64,000 nt of DNA from Streptomyces pluripotens (lineage in GTDB: Bacteria; Actinomycetota; Actinomycetes; Streptomycetales; Streptomycetaceae): positions 2,604,001 to 2,668,000 of the forward strand of contig NZ_CP021080.1 of assembly GCF_000802245.2 (NCBI RefSeq), written 5' to 3'. Below are positions 8,562-16,539 of this stretch, one piece after another. The notes under the pieces were generated by a model, which was not told where the DNA came from, made no database searches, and saw only the letters and a program-made list of their open reading frames with translations. Within the stretch, counting starts at the first letter, position 1. Every line of letters starts with the position of its first letter. Both the position numbers and the translations under genes were made by a program.

Positions 8562-11500
8562 ATGCAGATCCGGCTGACCGTCGTAGACCCGGTGGGCCCG
8601 TCCGCGCAGCGGGGCCGCGCCGCAAGCCGGGATGTGCTGGTCACGGCGCCCGCGGGCACGGACCTGGCCGCGGTCGCCTCGGGGCTGGCCGGAGCGCTCA
8701 CCGGAGAGGGCGGCACGGCCCGGGACACCGGCGGCGCGCCCGTGGTCCTCTACTCGGGCACCGACCGCCTGGACCTCCGCCGCCGCATCCTCGGCGAGCC
8801 CCCGCTGGTCGACGGGGCCCTGCTGTCCCTGGGCGCTCCGGCGGCTCCCGAACCCCACCCCGAGATGGACGACGCCCCGACCCGGCTGCACGCGGTGGCG
8901 GGCCCGGATGCCGGCGGGGTGCACCTGCTGCACGGCGGCCGGATCACCGTGGGCCGCTCCACCGACGCCGACGTCCCGCTGGACGACCCGGACGTCTCCC
9001 GGCTGCATTGCGCGGTCACGGTCGGCGCCGACGGCCGCGTCTCGGTGACCGACCTGGGATCCACGAACGGCACGACCCTCAACGGTGTCCGGGTGGCCGA
9101 CCGTCCGGTGAGGTTTCCTGCGGGGGCGGTACTGAGGATCGGCGAATCCGCGTTGCGCGTTACTCCGTCCGGGGGTCCAGGGGCCCGGCTGCGGACGGTG
9201 CCGGATGGGGAGGGGCGGGTGCGGGTTGCCCTGGGGGACGCTGCGTCCGCGGAAACGTTCCCGGAGGCCTCGGGGGGCGACGGGACTCCGGATGACGCAC
9301 GCTTCCGCCGTGGGACCCCAGTCCCCGGTGGGGCAGGAGCGCCGCCGACGAGCGCGGGTGGCGTCGACGGGACCCGGACCGCGTCGCCCGGCCCGGGAGC
9401 TGCCGGACGCAGCGCGAGGCCCGCGGGAACGGCCCCCGGGGCTGCGGGAACGGCCCCCGGGGCTGCGGGAGCGGACCCGGGAGCCGGGGCGGCGGGGTAC
9501 GCGCGGGGGAATCCGGCCCCCGGGGCGGAGGGTGTCCCGGGGGCGGTTCATCACGCCTACGACTCCGTCGGCCGGAGCACCTCCACCGGCGGCACGAGCG
9601 CTCGGGAGCACCGGCGCGGGGAGCGGTCAGCGGTGCCGGGACAGGCCGGGGCACCCGGTATCGAGCACCGGGGTACGGGGCCGGGCCCTGCAGCGTCCGG
9701 GGCAGCGTCCGGTGGGGACACCCACGCCGGGCGCTCCGGCATCGGCGGGCTGGACGGCGCGCACCCGGGCGAGGACGCGCGGGGGCACGGCCGCAAGGGC
9801 ACGTCAGGCGACGGCGACGGCGCCCCGCACGGCGCACGACGGCGCGGGCTCGGCTCGTGGGCACGACGGCTGGCCGGCGGACGGGGGGAACAGCCGGGCG
9901 GCCGGGAGGCGTACGACGCCGCGGCGCCCCGTCCCGGAGGGGCGCCGACCGCCGGTGCCCCGCAGCGACCGGAGGTCTGGCCGGACCCGGCCACGCTGCT
10001 ACTGACGGCTCTGGGCCCCGGGCCCCGGCTGTGGGAGCGTGGGCCAGGCCACCCGGAGATGCTGACCATACGACTCGGCACGGCCGACCGGAGTGCACCG
10101 GACGGTTCGGGCCTCCTGCCCGCGGTACCGGTGACCGCCGCGCTGCGCGAGGGCGGCGCACTGGGTCTGGCCGGTCCGCGCCCCCGACTGTCCGGGCTGG
10201 CCCGCGCGGTGTTGGCCCAACTCGCTGCACTGCACTCCCCCGATCTGCTGGAGATCGTGCTGATCAGCGCGGACCGTTCGCGTCCGGTGCAGGAGCGGAC
10301 GGCCGAGTGGTCCTGGCTGGGTTGGCTGCCGCACGTCCGGCCGGGGCGTGGCCAGGACTGTCGCCTGCTGCTGGCCTATGACCGCGAACAGGCGGCGGCC
10401 CGCGCCCAGGAGTTGCTCCGCCGGGTCGAGGACCACGCGACGGCGGGTAGGAGCACGGCCCACCCCGCCCGCCTCCCGGCACCAGCCGCGCCGGGACGGA
10501 CTCCGGCCACGGATGCGGCGGCCCCGTCCGCCCACGACTCACCCACGAGAACCCCCGACGCCCCGGGCCGGGGCCCCCGCACGACCACACCCACCCCGCC
10601 CGCCCTCGGCTCTTCGCCGGGAACACCGGGCATCCCCGCCCAGACCCAGGCCTCCGGCACGGCCGGACGCCCCGCGCAGCACGCTCCCTCCGGCGCCCCC
10701 GGCCACTCCTCGCCCCCCGGCAAGCCCGCGCACGCCCCGGCTCCCGGGGTTCCCGGCACCCCGGCCCCCGGCGCAGTGGCCGAGTCGCTCGCCGACCGGT
10801 CCGGTTCCGACGCCCACCGGCCCGGCATGCCCGGCACTGCACGTCCTCCCGCGCCGTCCACGACGACGACGGCGAACGCCGCCCCCACCCGCCGCCCCTC
10901 CTGGGCCAGGCACGATGCCGATCCCGGTGTCGGCGGCGGTTTCGAGGGGCCGTACACCGTCGTCGTCGTGGACGGCGATCCCGGCGGAGCCGCCCTGCAG
11001 GAGACCCTCGCTCGGCTGGCCGTGGCGGGGCCGCGGGCCGGGATCCATGTGGTGTGTCTCGCCGAGACCGAGCCCGCCTCGCCCGCGTCCTCCGTGATGC
11101 GGACGTACGAGGCCGCGTGCGCGGTGACCCCGACGTTCCGGCACTGCGGTGCCGTGGCGCTGCTCAGCGGGGACGTCGCGACCGCGCTGCACCTGCTGCG
11201 CGTCGCACCCGGCGGCCCCCTCGGCCCCGGCACGCTCGCCGCTGTCGACGCCGTCTCCGCCGCCTGGGCCGAACGGTTCGCACGGGCACTGGCGCCACTG
11301 CGGCCGGACGGCGACCCGGTCGGCGGGCGGCGCCCTCGCGCGGTCACGCCACTGCCGCGGTCAGCGCGGTTGTTGGACGAGCTGGGGCTGGCGCGGGCCA
11401 CGCCCGCGTCACTGATGGCCCGTTGGGCGGACGCGGCCGACGACCCGGAGTCGCTGGGCGGGCGGGCGCGGGCGGTGCTGGGGGTCGGACCGCACGGGCC

Positions 11501-12515
11501 GCTTACCGCCGACCTGGTGGCCGACGGCCCCCATCTACTGATCGAGGGGCCGGCCGGCAGCGGCCGTACCGAACTGCTGCGGGCCGTGGTCGCCTCACTA
11601 GCCGCCGCCGAGCGGCCGGACCACCTGAGCATGGTGCTGGTCGACGGCCGGGACGGCGTCGGCACGGACGCCGGACAGGGTGAGGGCCTGCGCGTCTGCA
11701 CCGACGTACCGCATGTCACCACCCACCTGGTCGCCAGCGACCCGGTACGCATGCGGGAGTTCGCACAGTCGCTGAGCGCCGAACTGAAGCGGCGGGCGGA
11801 GTTGCTGGGCCGTACGGACTTCGCCGAGTGGCACGCGGGGCGGCAGTTGCCGGGTCGAATCGGTGCCCAGCGCACACCCGCCACCGGTGACATAGACACC
11901 CCGCCCAGTTCCACCCTGCGGCTGCGGCCTCGCGGTGCCCGGCACAGCGCCGCGGCCGTACCGCCGTTGCCCCGGCTCGTGGTCGTCGTCGACGACCTCG
12001 ACATGCTGGTCTCCCCACCGCTCGGCTCACCGGGCCGACCCGCCGCGGGGTCGGTGATGCGGGCCCTGGAGTCGGTGGCCCGAGAGGGCGAGCGGCTCGG
12101 TGTGCACCTGGTCGCGGCCACCGGGCCCGGCGGGCCCACGGCGGAGACGGAGCCGGCCCGCCGGGCCGGACTGCGGATCGTGCTGGACTCCCCGAAGCCG
12201 ACGACCGGAGGCACATCCCGGTTCGAGGGGAGCAGCGAATCCGGGGGAGAACCGGCCCCCGGGCGTGGATGGTTGACGTACCCGGACGGGCAGAGCGCCC
12301 CTTTCCAGGGCGGCCGGGTGACGGGCCGCATCCCGCGTACCGCAACCCAACGGCCCACCGTCGTCCCGGTGGACTGGCAGCGCATGGGCGACCCACCGGC
12401 CCGCCGGCCCGTACGGGAACTGGGCAACGGCCCCACCGACCTGGCCCTGTTGGCAAGCGCGGTGGAGCGCGCGGCGCGACAGGTGTCGGCGGCAGAGGTG
12501 CCCTCCTTGCTCTGA
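8562..12515 (+). CDS. FHA-domain FtsK/EccC-like ATPase
   Basis: 1317 residues. Residues about 118-195 form an FHA phosphothreonine-binding domain (VGRS near 130, SRLHC near 146, GSTNGTTLNGV). A low-complexity Gly/Ala/Pro/Arg region runs to about 480. Then comes a segment like the first ATPase-related domain of EssC/EccC proteins (LGLAGPRPRLSGLARAVL, WSWLGWLPHVRPG), interrupted by a Pro/Ala/Thr linker of about 150 residues, and a P-loop domain near 993 (LIEGPAGSGRTELL) with Walker B LVVVVDDLDML near 1145. The Walker A lysine is replaced by arginine and only one P-loop is seen, so ATP turnover is uncertain. Divergent from the kinase pair, whose phosphorylated products it may bind. No WXG100 substrate gene is nearby. 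Confidence 0.8.
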   Translation: MQIRLTVVDPVGPSAQRGRAASRDVLVTAPAGTDLAAVASGLAGALTGEGGTARDTGGAPVVLYSGTDRLDLRRRILGEPPLVDGALLSLGAPAAPEPHPEMDDAPTRLHAVAGPDAGGVHLLHGGRITVGRSTDADVPLDDPDVSRLHCAVTVGADGRVSVTDLGSTNGTTLNGVRVADRPVRFPAGAVLRIGESALRVTPSGGPGARLRTVPDGEGRVRVALGDAASAETFPEASGGDGTPDDARFRRGTPVPGGAGAPPTSAGGVDGTRTASPGPGAAGRSARPAGTAPGAAGTAPGAAGADPGAGAAGYARGNPAPGAEGVPGAVHHAYDSVGRSTSTGGTSAREHRRGERSAVPGQAGAPGIEHRGTGPGPAASGAASGGDTHAGRSGIGGLDGAHPGEDARGHGRKGTSGDGDGAPHGARRRGLGSWARRLAGGRGEQPGGREAYDAAAPRPGGAPTAGAPQRPEVWPDPATLLLTALGPGPRLWERGPGHPEMLTIRLGTADRSAPDGSGLLPAVPVTAALREGGALGLAGPRPRLSGLARAVLAQLAALHSPDLLEIVLISADRSRPVQERTAEWSWLGWLPHVRPGRGQDCRLLLAYDREQAAARAQELLRRVEDHATAGRSTAHPARLPAPAAPGRTPATDAAAPSAHDSPTRTPDAPGRGPRTTTPTPPALGSSPGTPGIPAQTQASGTAGRPAQHAPSGAPGHSSPPGKPAHAPAPGVPGTPAPGAVAESLADRSGSDAHRPGMPGTARPPAPSTTTTANAAPTRRPSWARHDADPGVGGGFEGPYTVVVVDGDPGGAALQETLARLAVAGPRAGIHVVCLAETEPASPASSVMRTYEAACAVTPTFRHCGAVALLSGDVATALHLLRVAPGGPLGPGTLAAVDAVSAAWAERFARALAPLRPDGDPVGGRRPRAVTPLPRSARLLDELGLARATPASLMARWADAADDPESLGGRARAVLGVGPHGPLTADLVADGPHLLIEGPAGSGRTELLRAVVASLAAAERPDHLSMVLVDGRDGVGTDAGQGEGLRVCTDVPHVTTHLVASDPVRMREFAQSLSAELKRRAELLGRTDFAEWHAGRQLPGRIGAQRTPATGDIDTPPSSTLRLRPRGARHSAAAVPPLPRLVVVVDDLDMLVSPPLGSPGRPAAGSVMRALESVAREGERLGVHLVAATGPGGPTAETEPARRAGLRIVLDSPKPTTGGTSRFEGSSESGGEPAPGRGWLTYPDGQSAPFQGGRVTGRIPRTATQRPTVVPVDWQRMGDPPARRPVRELGNGPTDLALLASAVERAARQVSAAEVPSLL

Positions 12516-12640
12516 GCGGAACCCGCACGCATACACACCCGGTCACGAGCCGGTCACGATGGGCGGGTTGACGCCGCAGGCGCTCTTGCCCGCCCTGAGC
12601 GGCCCGGCGTACACCGGACCGCACGGACACAGTTCTGACG

Positions 12641-12670
12641 CTCCACGACGCTCCACGACGCTCCACGACG
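12641..12670. repeat. Three tandem CTCCACGACG decamers upstream of the sugar ABC operon
   Basis: Three exact 10-base copies directly abutting, with degenerate flanks on both sides, 30 bases before the lipoprotein start. They may be an operator for direct-repeat binding or simple slippage; the sequence alone does not decide. Confidence 0.6.
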
Positions 12671-12699
12671 TTCAACGGAGAACGACGAACGGGGAAGTG

Positions 12700-14094
12700 A
12701 TGCGCACCAAGAGCAGCACCATCCGGACCGACAGGGCCGTCATCACACTGGCCGCACTGCTCACGGGAGCCCTCGCGCTCACCGCCTGCTCCAGCGGAGG
12801 CGACAACAACAAAGACCACTCGAACAGCTCGGGAAAGGCCGGCGGGCCGACCGCCAGCGGCTCGACCGTCACCCTGCCCAAGCTGGACGGCACGAACCTG
12901 GAGATCGCCGCCGTCTGGACCGGCCAGGAACAGAAGAACTTCAAGCAGGTCCTCGCCGAGTTCGAGAAGCGCACGGGCGCGAAGGTCACCTTCGTACCCG
13001 CCCAGGACCCGATCATCAACTTCCTCGGCTCGAAGATCGCGGGCGGCCAGCCGCCCGACGTGGCCCTGCTTCCGCAGCCCGGCGCCATCAAGCAGGCCGT
13101 GCACCATCACTGGGCCAAGCCCATCGGGCCTGAGGCTCTGAAGGAGCTGCGGAAGAACTACTCGCAGGGCTGGCAGGACATCGGCAAGGTCGATGGCAAG
13201 CAGTACGGCGTCTACTACAAGGCCGCCAACAAGTCGCTGATCTGGTACAACGCCAAAGTCTTCAAGAATGCGGGCGCCAAGGAGCCCAAGACCTGGCAGG
13301 ATCTGCTGACCACGTCACAGGCGGTGTACGACTCCGGGGTCACCCCCTTCTCGGTGGCCGGCGCCGACGGCTGGCCGCTGACCGACTGGTTCGAGAACGT
13401 CTACCTGTCCCAGGCGGGACCGGAGAAGTACGACCAGCTCGCCCAGCACAAGATCAAGTGGACCGATCCCTCGGTGAAGCGGGCACTGACCACGCTGGCC
13501 CAGATCTGGGGGAAGAAGGAGTATCTGGCGGGCGGCCAGGACGGCGCGCTGCAGACCGAGTTCACCAAGTCGGTGACCCAGACCTTCACCGGAGGTGACC
13601 AACCGAAGTCCGCGATGGTCTACGAGGGCGACTTCGTACAGGTCAACATCGGTGAGACCAAGGCGAAGGTGGGCACGGACGCGAAGGTGTTCCCGTTCCC
13701 TGCCGTCGGCTCCACCGCTCCCGTGGTCTCCGGCGGAGACGCTGCGGTGATCTTCAAGGACTCCAAGGCGGCGCAGGCACTGGTGACCTTCCTCGCCTCC
13801 CCGGACGCGGCGACCATCCAGGCGAAGCTGGGTGGCTACCTCTCCCCGAACAAGAACGTGCCGCTCTCGGCGTACCCGAACCCGGTGCAACAGAAGATCG
13901 CCAAGGCGCTGATCGCATCCGGCGACGACTTCCGCTTCGACATGTCCGACCAGGCACCGCAAGCCTTCGGCGGCACCCCCGGCAAGGGCGAGTGGAAGGA
14001 CCTGCAGGACTTCCTGAAGAACCCGGGGGACGTCGCGGGCGCCCAGGCGAAGCTGGAGAAGGACGCTGCGGCGGCGTACGGAAGCGGGAGCTGA
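12700..14094 (+). CDS. Sugar ABC transporter substrate-binding lipoprotein
   Basis: 464 residues. A signal peptide ends in the lipobox ALTACSSGG (Cys about 28), so it is a membrane-tethered lipoprotein. The rest has the fold markers of family 1 extracellular solute-binding proteins (NLEIAAVWTGQEQKNF, FEKRTGAKVTF, QPPDVALLPQPG, WYNAKVFKNAG). It delivers an oligosaccharide or alpha-glucoside-type sugar to the two downstream permeases; the sugar cannot be named. The ATG at 12700 follows GGGGAAGTG; a GTG at 12697 is an equally possible start. First gene of a three-gene operon, with the next gene 7 bases downstream. No ATPase gene accompanies it, so it probably shares a multitasking ATPase such as MsiK. 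Confidence 0.92.
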   Translation: MRTKSSTIRTDRAVITLAALLTGALALTACSSGGDNNKDHSNSSGKAGGPTASGSTVTLPKLDGTNLEIAAVWTGQEQKNFKQVLAEFEKRTGAKVTFVPAQDPIINFLGSKIAGGQPPDVALLPQPGAIKQAVHHHWAKPIGPEALKELRKNYSQGWQDIGKVDGKQYGVYYKAANKSLIWYNAKVFKNAGAKEPKTWQDLLTTSQAVYDSGVTPFSVAGADGWPLTDWFENVYLSQAGPEKYDQLAQHKIKWTDPSVKRALTTLAQIWGKKEYLAGGQDGALQTEFTKSVTQTFTGGDQPKSAMVYEGDFVQVNIGETKAKVGTDAKVFPFPAVGSTAPVVSGGDAAVIFKDSKAAQALVTFLASPDAATIQAKLGGYLSPNKNVPLSAYPNPVQQKIAKALIASGDDFRFDMSDQAPQAFGGTPGKGEWKDLQDFLKNPGDVAGAQAKLEKDAAAAYGSGS

Positions 14095-14101
14095 TCCGGC
14101 C

Positions 14102-15472
14102 ATGGGGTCGGCAGTACCGGCCGGGGCCCCACCGGGCCCCGCCGCGTCCAGCAGCCACGACCGTCGCAGGAACCGCAAGAGCCGCAGGAGTGTGACCGGC
14201 ACCCGCAGAACGGTGGTGGCCCTGTTCCTGCTGCCCGCCCTGGTGCTGCTCGGCGCGCTCGTGGTCTACCCCATCGGGTACTCCGCCGTCCGCAGTTTCT
14301 TCGATGCCTCGGGCCGTGGCTTCGCCGGCGTGGACAACTACCGGACGCTCTTCACCGACGACGGCATCCGTACCGCCCTGAAGAACAACGTCATCTGGGT
14401 GGTGTTCGCACCCGCGGTCTCCACCGCGCTCGGCCTGATCTTCGCGGTGCTGACCGAACGGGTGCGGTGGGGAACCGCGTTCAAGCTGGTCGTCTTCATG
14501 CCGATGGCGATCTCCATGCTGGCGGCCGGGATCATCTTCCGGATGGTGTACGACCAGGACCCGGACAAGGGTGTCGCCAACGCGGTATGGGTGAGCGTCC
14601 ACGACACCTTCGCCCCGTCGTCGGCGTTCCCGAAGGCCCACCCGGGTCGGAACTCACCCCTCGAACCGGACCACGGGGGATTCCTCACCAAGGCCACCGT
14701 CCATGCCGATCAGCCCGTCTCCCTCCCCCTCGTCGGTGTGGCCCCGGACCAGATGCCGGACGGCGCGAAGCGGGCCGCCACTGCCAGGCCGGAGCCGGGG
14801 AAGGTCACCGGCACCACCTGGCAGGACTTCACCCGTGGCAAAGGCGTGGGCAGGCTCGGCACTCCCGATCCGTCCGAACTGGGCTACGCCGGAATGCGGA
14901 TCGAGGCGGTGAAGGACGGCACGGTGGTCGCCACCGCGAAAGCCGCCGCGGACGGCACCTTCACCTTGCCGGCGTCCGCCGACGGTGCCCGGCTGAGGCT
15001 GCCGGCGAGCAACTTCAGACAGCCGTACAACGGTGTCGAGTGGCTCGGCCCGACGTTGGTCACCCCGGCGGTCATCGGGGCGTACGTGTGGATGTGGGCG
15101 GGCTTCGCGATGGTGCTGATCGCAGCCGGGTTGGCGGGCGTACCCCGAGAGCTGCTGGAGGCCGCGCGGGTGGACGGCGCGAACGAGTGGCAGGTGTTCC
15201 GCAAGGTCACCGTGCCGCTCCTCGCTCCGGTCCTGGCGGTCGTCACCGTCACGCTGATGATCAACGTGCTGAAGGTGTTCGACCTCGTCTACATCATCGC
15301 GCCGGGCTCCTCCCAGGACGACGCGAACGTGCTCGCCCTGGAGCTGTACCGCAAGGGCTTCTCGGAGGGTCGTCCGGGAGTCGCGAGCGCGATCGCGGTG
15401 TTCCTGCTGCTGCTGGTCGTCCCGGTGATGCTGTTCAACATCCGGCGGCTCAGGCGGGAGGCACGGCGATGA
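14102..15472 (+). CDS. Sugar ABC transporter permease (MalF-type) with large inserted ectodomain
   Basis: 456 residues, about 150 longer than usual for this permease family. Helices lie near 36-60, 98-118, 128-150, then 318-345, 375-400 and 428-445. The EAA loop that docks the ATPase is at about 350-375 (ELLEAARVDGANEWQVFRK). Between the third and fourth helices, residues about 165-315 form an extra extracellular region that includes a segment resembling a carboxypeptidase-regulatory or Ig-like beta-sandwich repeat (GTVVATAKAAADGTFTLPA). The reading frame is uninterrupted. Start ATG at 14102; the stop overlaps the next start as ATGA, so the two permeases are translationally coupled. Confidence 0.92.
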   Translation: MGSAVPAGAPPGPAASSSHDRRRNRKSRRSVTGTRRTVVALFLLPALVLLGALVVYPIGYSAVRSFFDASGRGFAGVDNYRTLFTDDGIRTALKNNVIWVVFAPAVSTALGLIFAVLTERVRWGTAFKLVVFMPMAISMLAAGIIFRMVYDQDPDKGVANAVWVSVHDTFAPSSAFPKAHPGRNSPLEPDHGGFLTKATVHADQPVSLPLVGVAPDQMPDGAKRAATARPEPGKVTGTTWQDFTRGKGVGRLGTPDPSELGYAGMRIEAVKDGTVVATAKAAADGTFTLPASADGARLRLPASNFRQPYNGVEWLGPTLVTPAVIGAYVWMWAGFAMVLIAAGLAGVPRELLEAARVDGANEWQVFRKVTVPLLAPVLAVVTVTLMINVLKVFDLVYIIAPGSSQDDANVLALELYRKGFSEGRPGVASAIAVFLLLLVVPVMLFNIRRLRREARR

Positions 15473-16383
15473 CGGCGACCTCCTCACCGGGTGTCGGGAC
15501 GACAGCCCCGGCGGACACGTCGGTGCGGGGCCGACAGACGCTCGGCTCGAAGATCGCCGAGAAGCTGAGCGGCGGGCTGGTCCGCGTGATCCTGATCGTC
15601 GTGGGCCTGTTCTGGCTGGTGCCGACCATCGGCCTGCTGGTCTCCTCGCTGCGCTCCCCGAAGGACATGAGCGCGAGCGGCTGGTGGACGGTGTTCACCA
15701 AGCCGTCCCAGCTCACCGTCGACAGCTACCAGAAGCTGCTGGAGAACAGCGACATCACCCACTCCCTGGGGAACACCGTGCTGATCACGGTGCCGGCGAC
15801 CGTGCTGGTCGTCGCGATCGGCTCCCTCGCGGGATACGCGTTCGCCTGGATGGAGTTCCCCGGCCGGGACTGGTGGTTCCTGGGCGTGGTGAGTCTGCTG
15901 GTGGTGCCGGTCCAGGTGGCGCTCATTCCGATCGCCGAACTGTTCGGGAAGATCGGGCTGTTCGGGACCATCCTCGGTGTGGTCCTGTTCCACACCGGCT
16001 TCGGGCTGCCGTTCGCGGTGTTTCTGCTGCGGAACTTCTTCGCGGAGATCCCGCGGGAACTGCTGGAGGCGGCCCGGCTGGACGGCGCCGGTGAACTCCG
16101 GTTGTTCGCACGGGTGGTGATGCCGCTCGGCGGACCGGCGATCGCGAGCCTGGGCATCTTCCAGTTCCTGTGGGTGTGGAACGACATGCTGGTAGCGCTG
16201 GTGTTCACCAAGGCGGGCACCCAGCCGATCACGGTCGCACTGCAGAGCCAGGTGAGGCAGTTCGGCAACAACATCGACGTGCTGGCACCCGGCGCGTTCA
16301 TCTCCATGGTGGTACCACTGGCCGTGTTCTTCGTATTCCAGCGGCAGTTCGTGTCCGGGGTGATGGCAGGCGCGGTCAAGTAG
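15469..16383 (+). CDS. Sugar ABC transporter permease (MalG-type)
   Basis: 304 residues with six predicted helices and the EAA motif ELLEAARLDGAGELRLFAR. The C-terminal half has the usual family sequence (LWVWNDMLVALVFT, TVALQSQVRQFG). The ATG at 15469 overlaps the stop codon of the preceding permease by four bases. It completes a binding-protein/permease/permease operon for carbohydrate uptake, with no ATP-binding subunit in the window. Of normal length, unlike its partner. Confidence 0.95.
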   Translation: MTATSSPGVGTTAPADTSVRGRQTLGSKIAEKLSGGLVRVILIVVGLFWLVPTIGLLVSSLRSPKDMSASGWWTVFTKPSQLTVDSYQKLLENSDITHSLGNTVLITVPATVLVVAIGSLAGYAFAWMEFPGRDWWFLGVVSLLVVPVQVALIPIAELFGKIGLFGTILGVVLFHTGFGLPFAVFLLRNFFAEIPRELLEAARLDGAGELRLFARVVMPLGGPAIASLGIFQFLWVWNDMLVALVFTKAGTQPITVALQSQVRQFGNNIDVLAPGAFISMVVPLAVFFVFQRQFVSGVMAGAVK

Positions 16384-16539
16384 TCACGCGTACAGGCACT
16401 TTCAGAGGGGCGGGCGCTGGGCGGGCCGCCCCTTACGCGTGCGCCCGGTGTAGCCCGAATGCCGTACGAGCCGTAACCAAGTCGCTCCGCCGGCCGTTCC
16501 CGGGCAGAACGCCCGCACCGACCGACTCATGGATGCCCC

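Noticed and set aside
8562..12515. Complete type VII secretion system
   Set aside because: Only the EccC-like FHA protein is present. No WXG100, EccB, EccD, EccE or mycosin gene is in the window.
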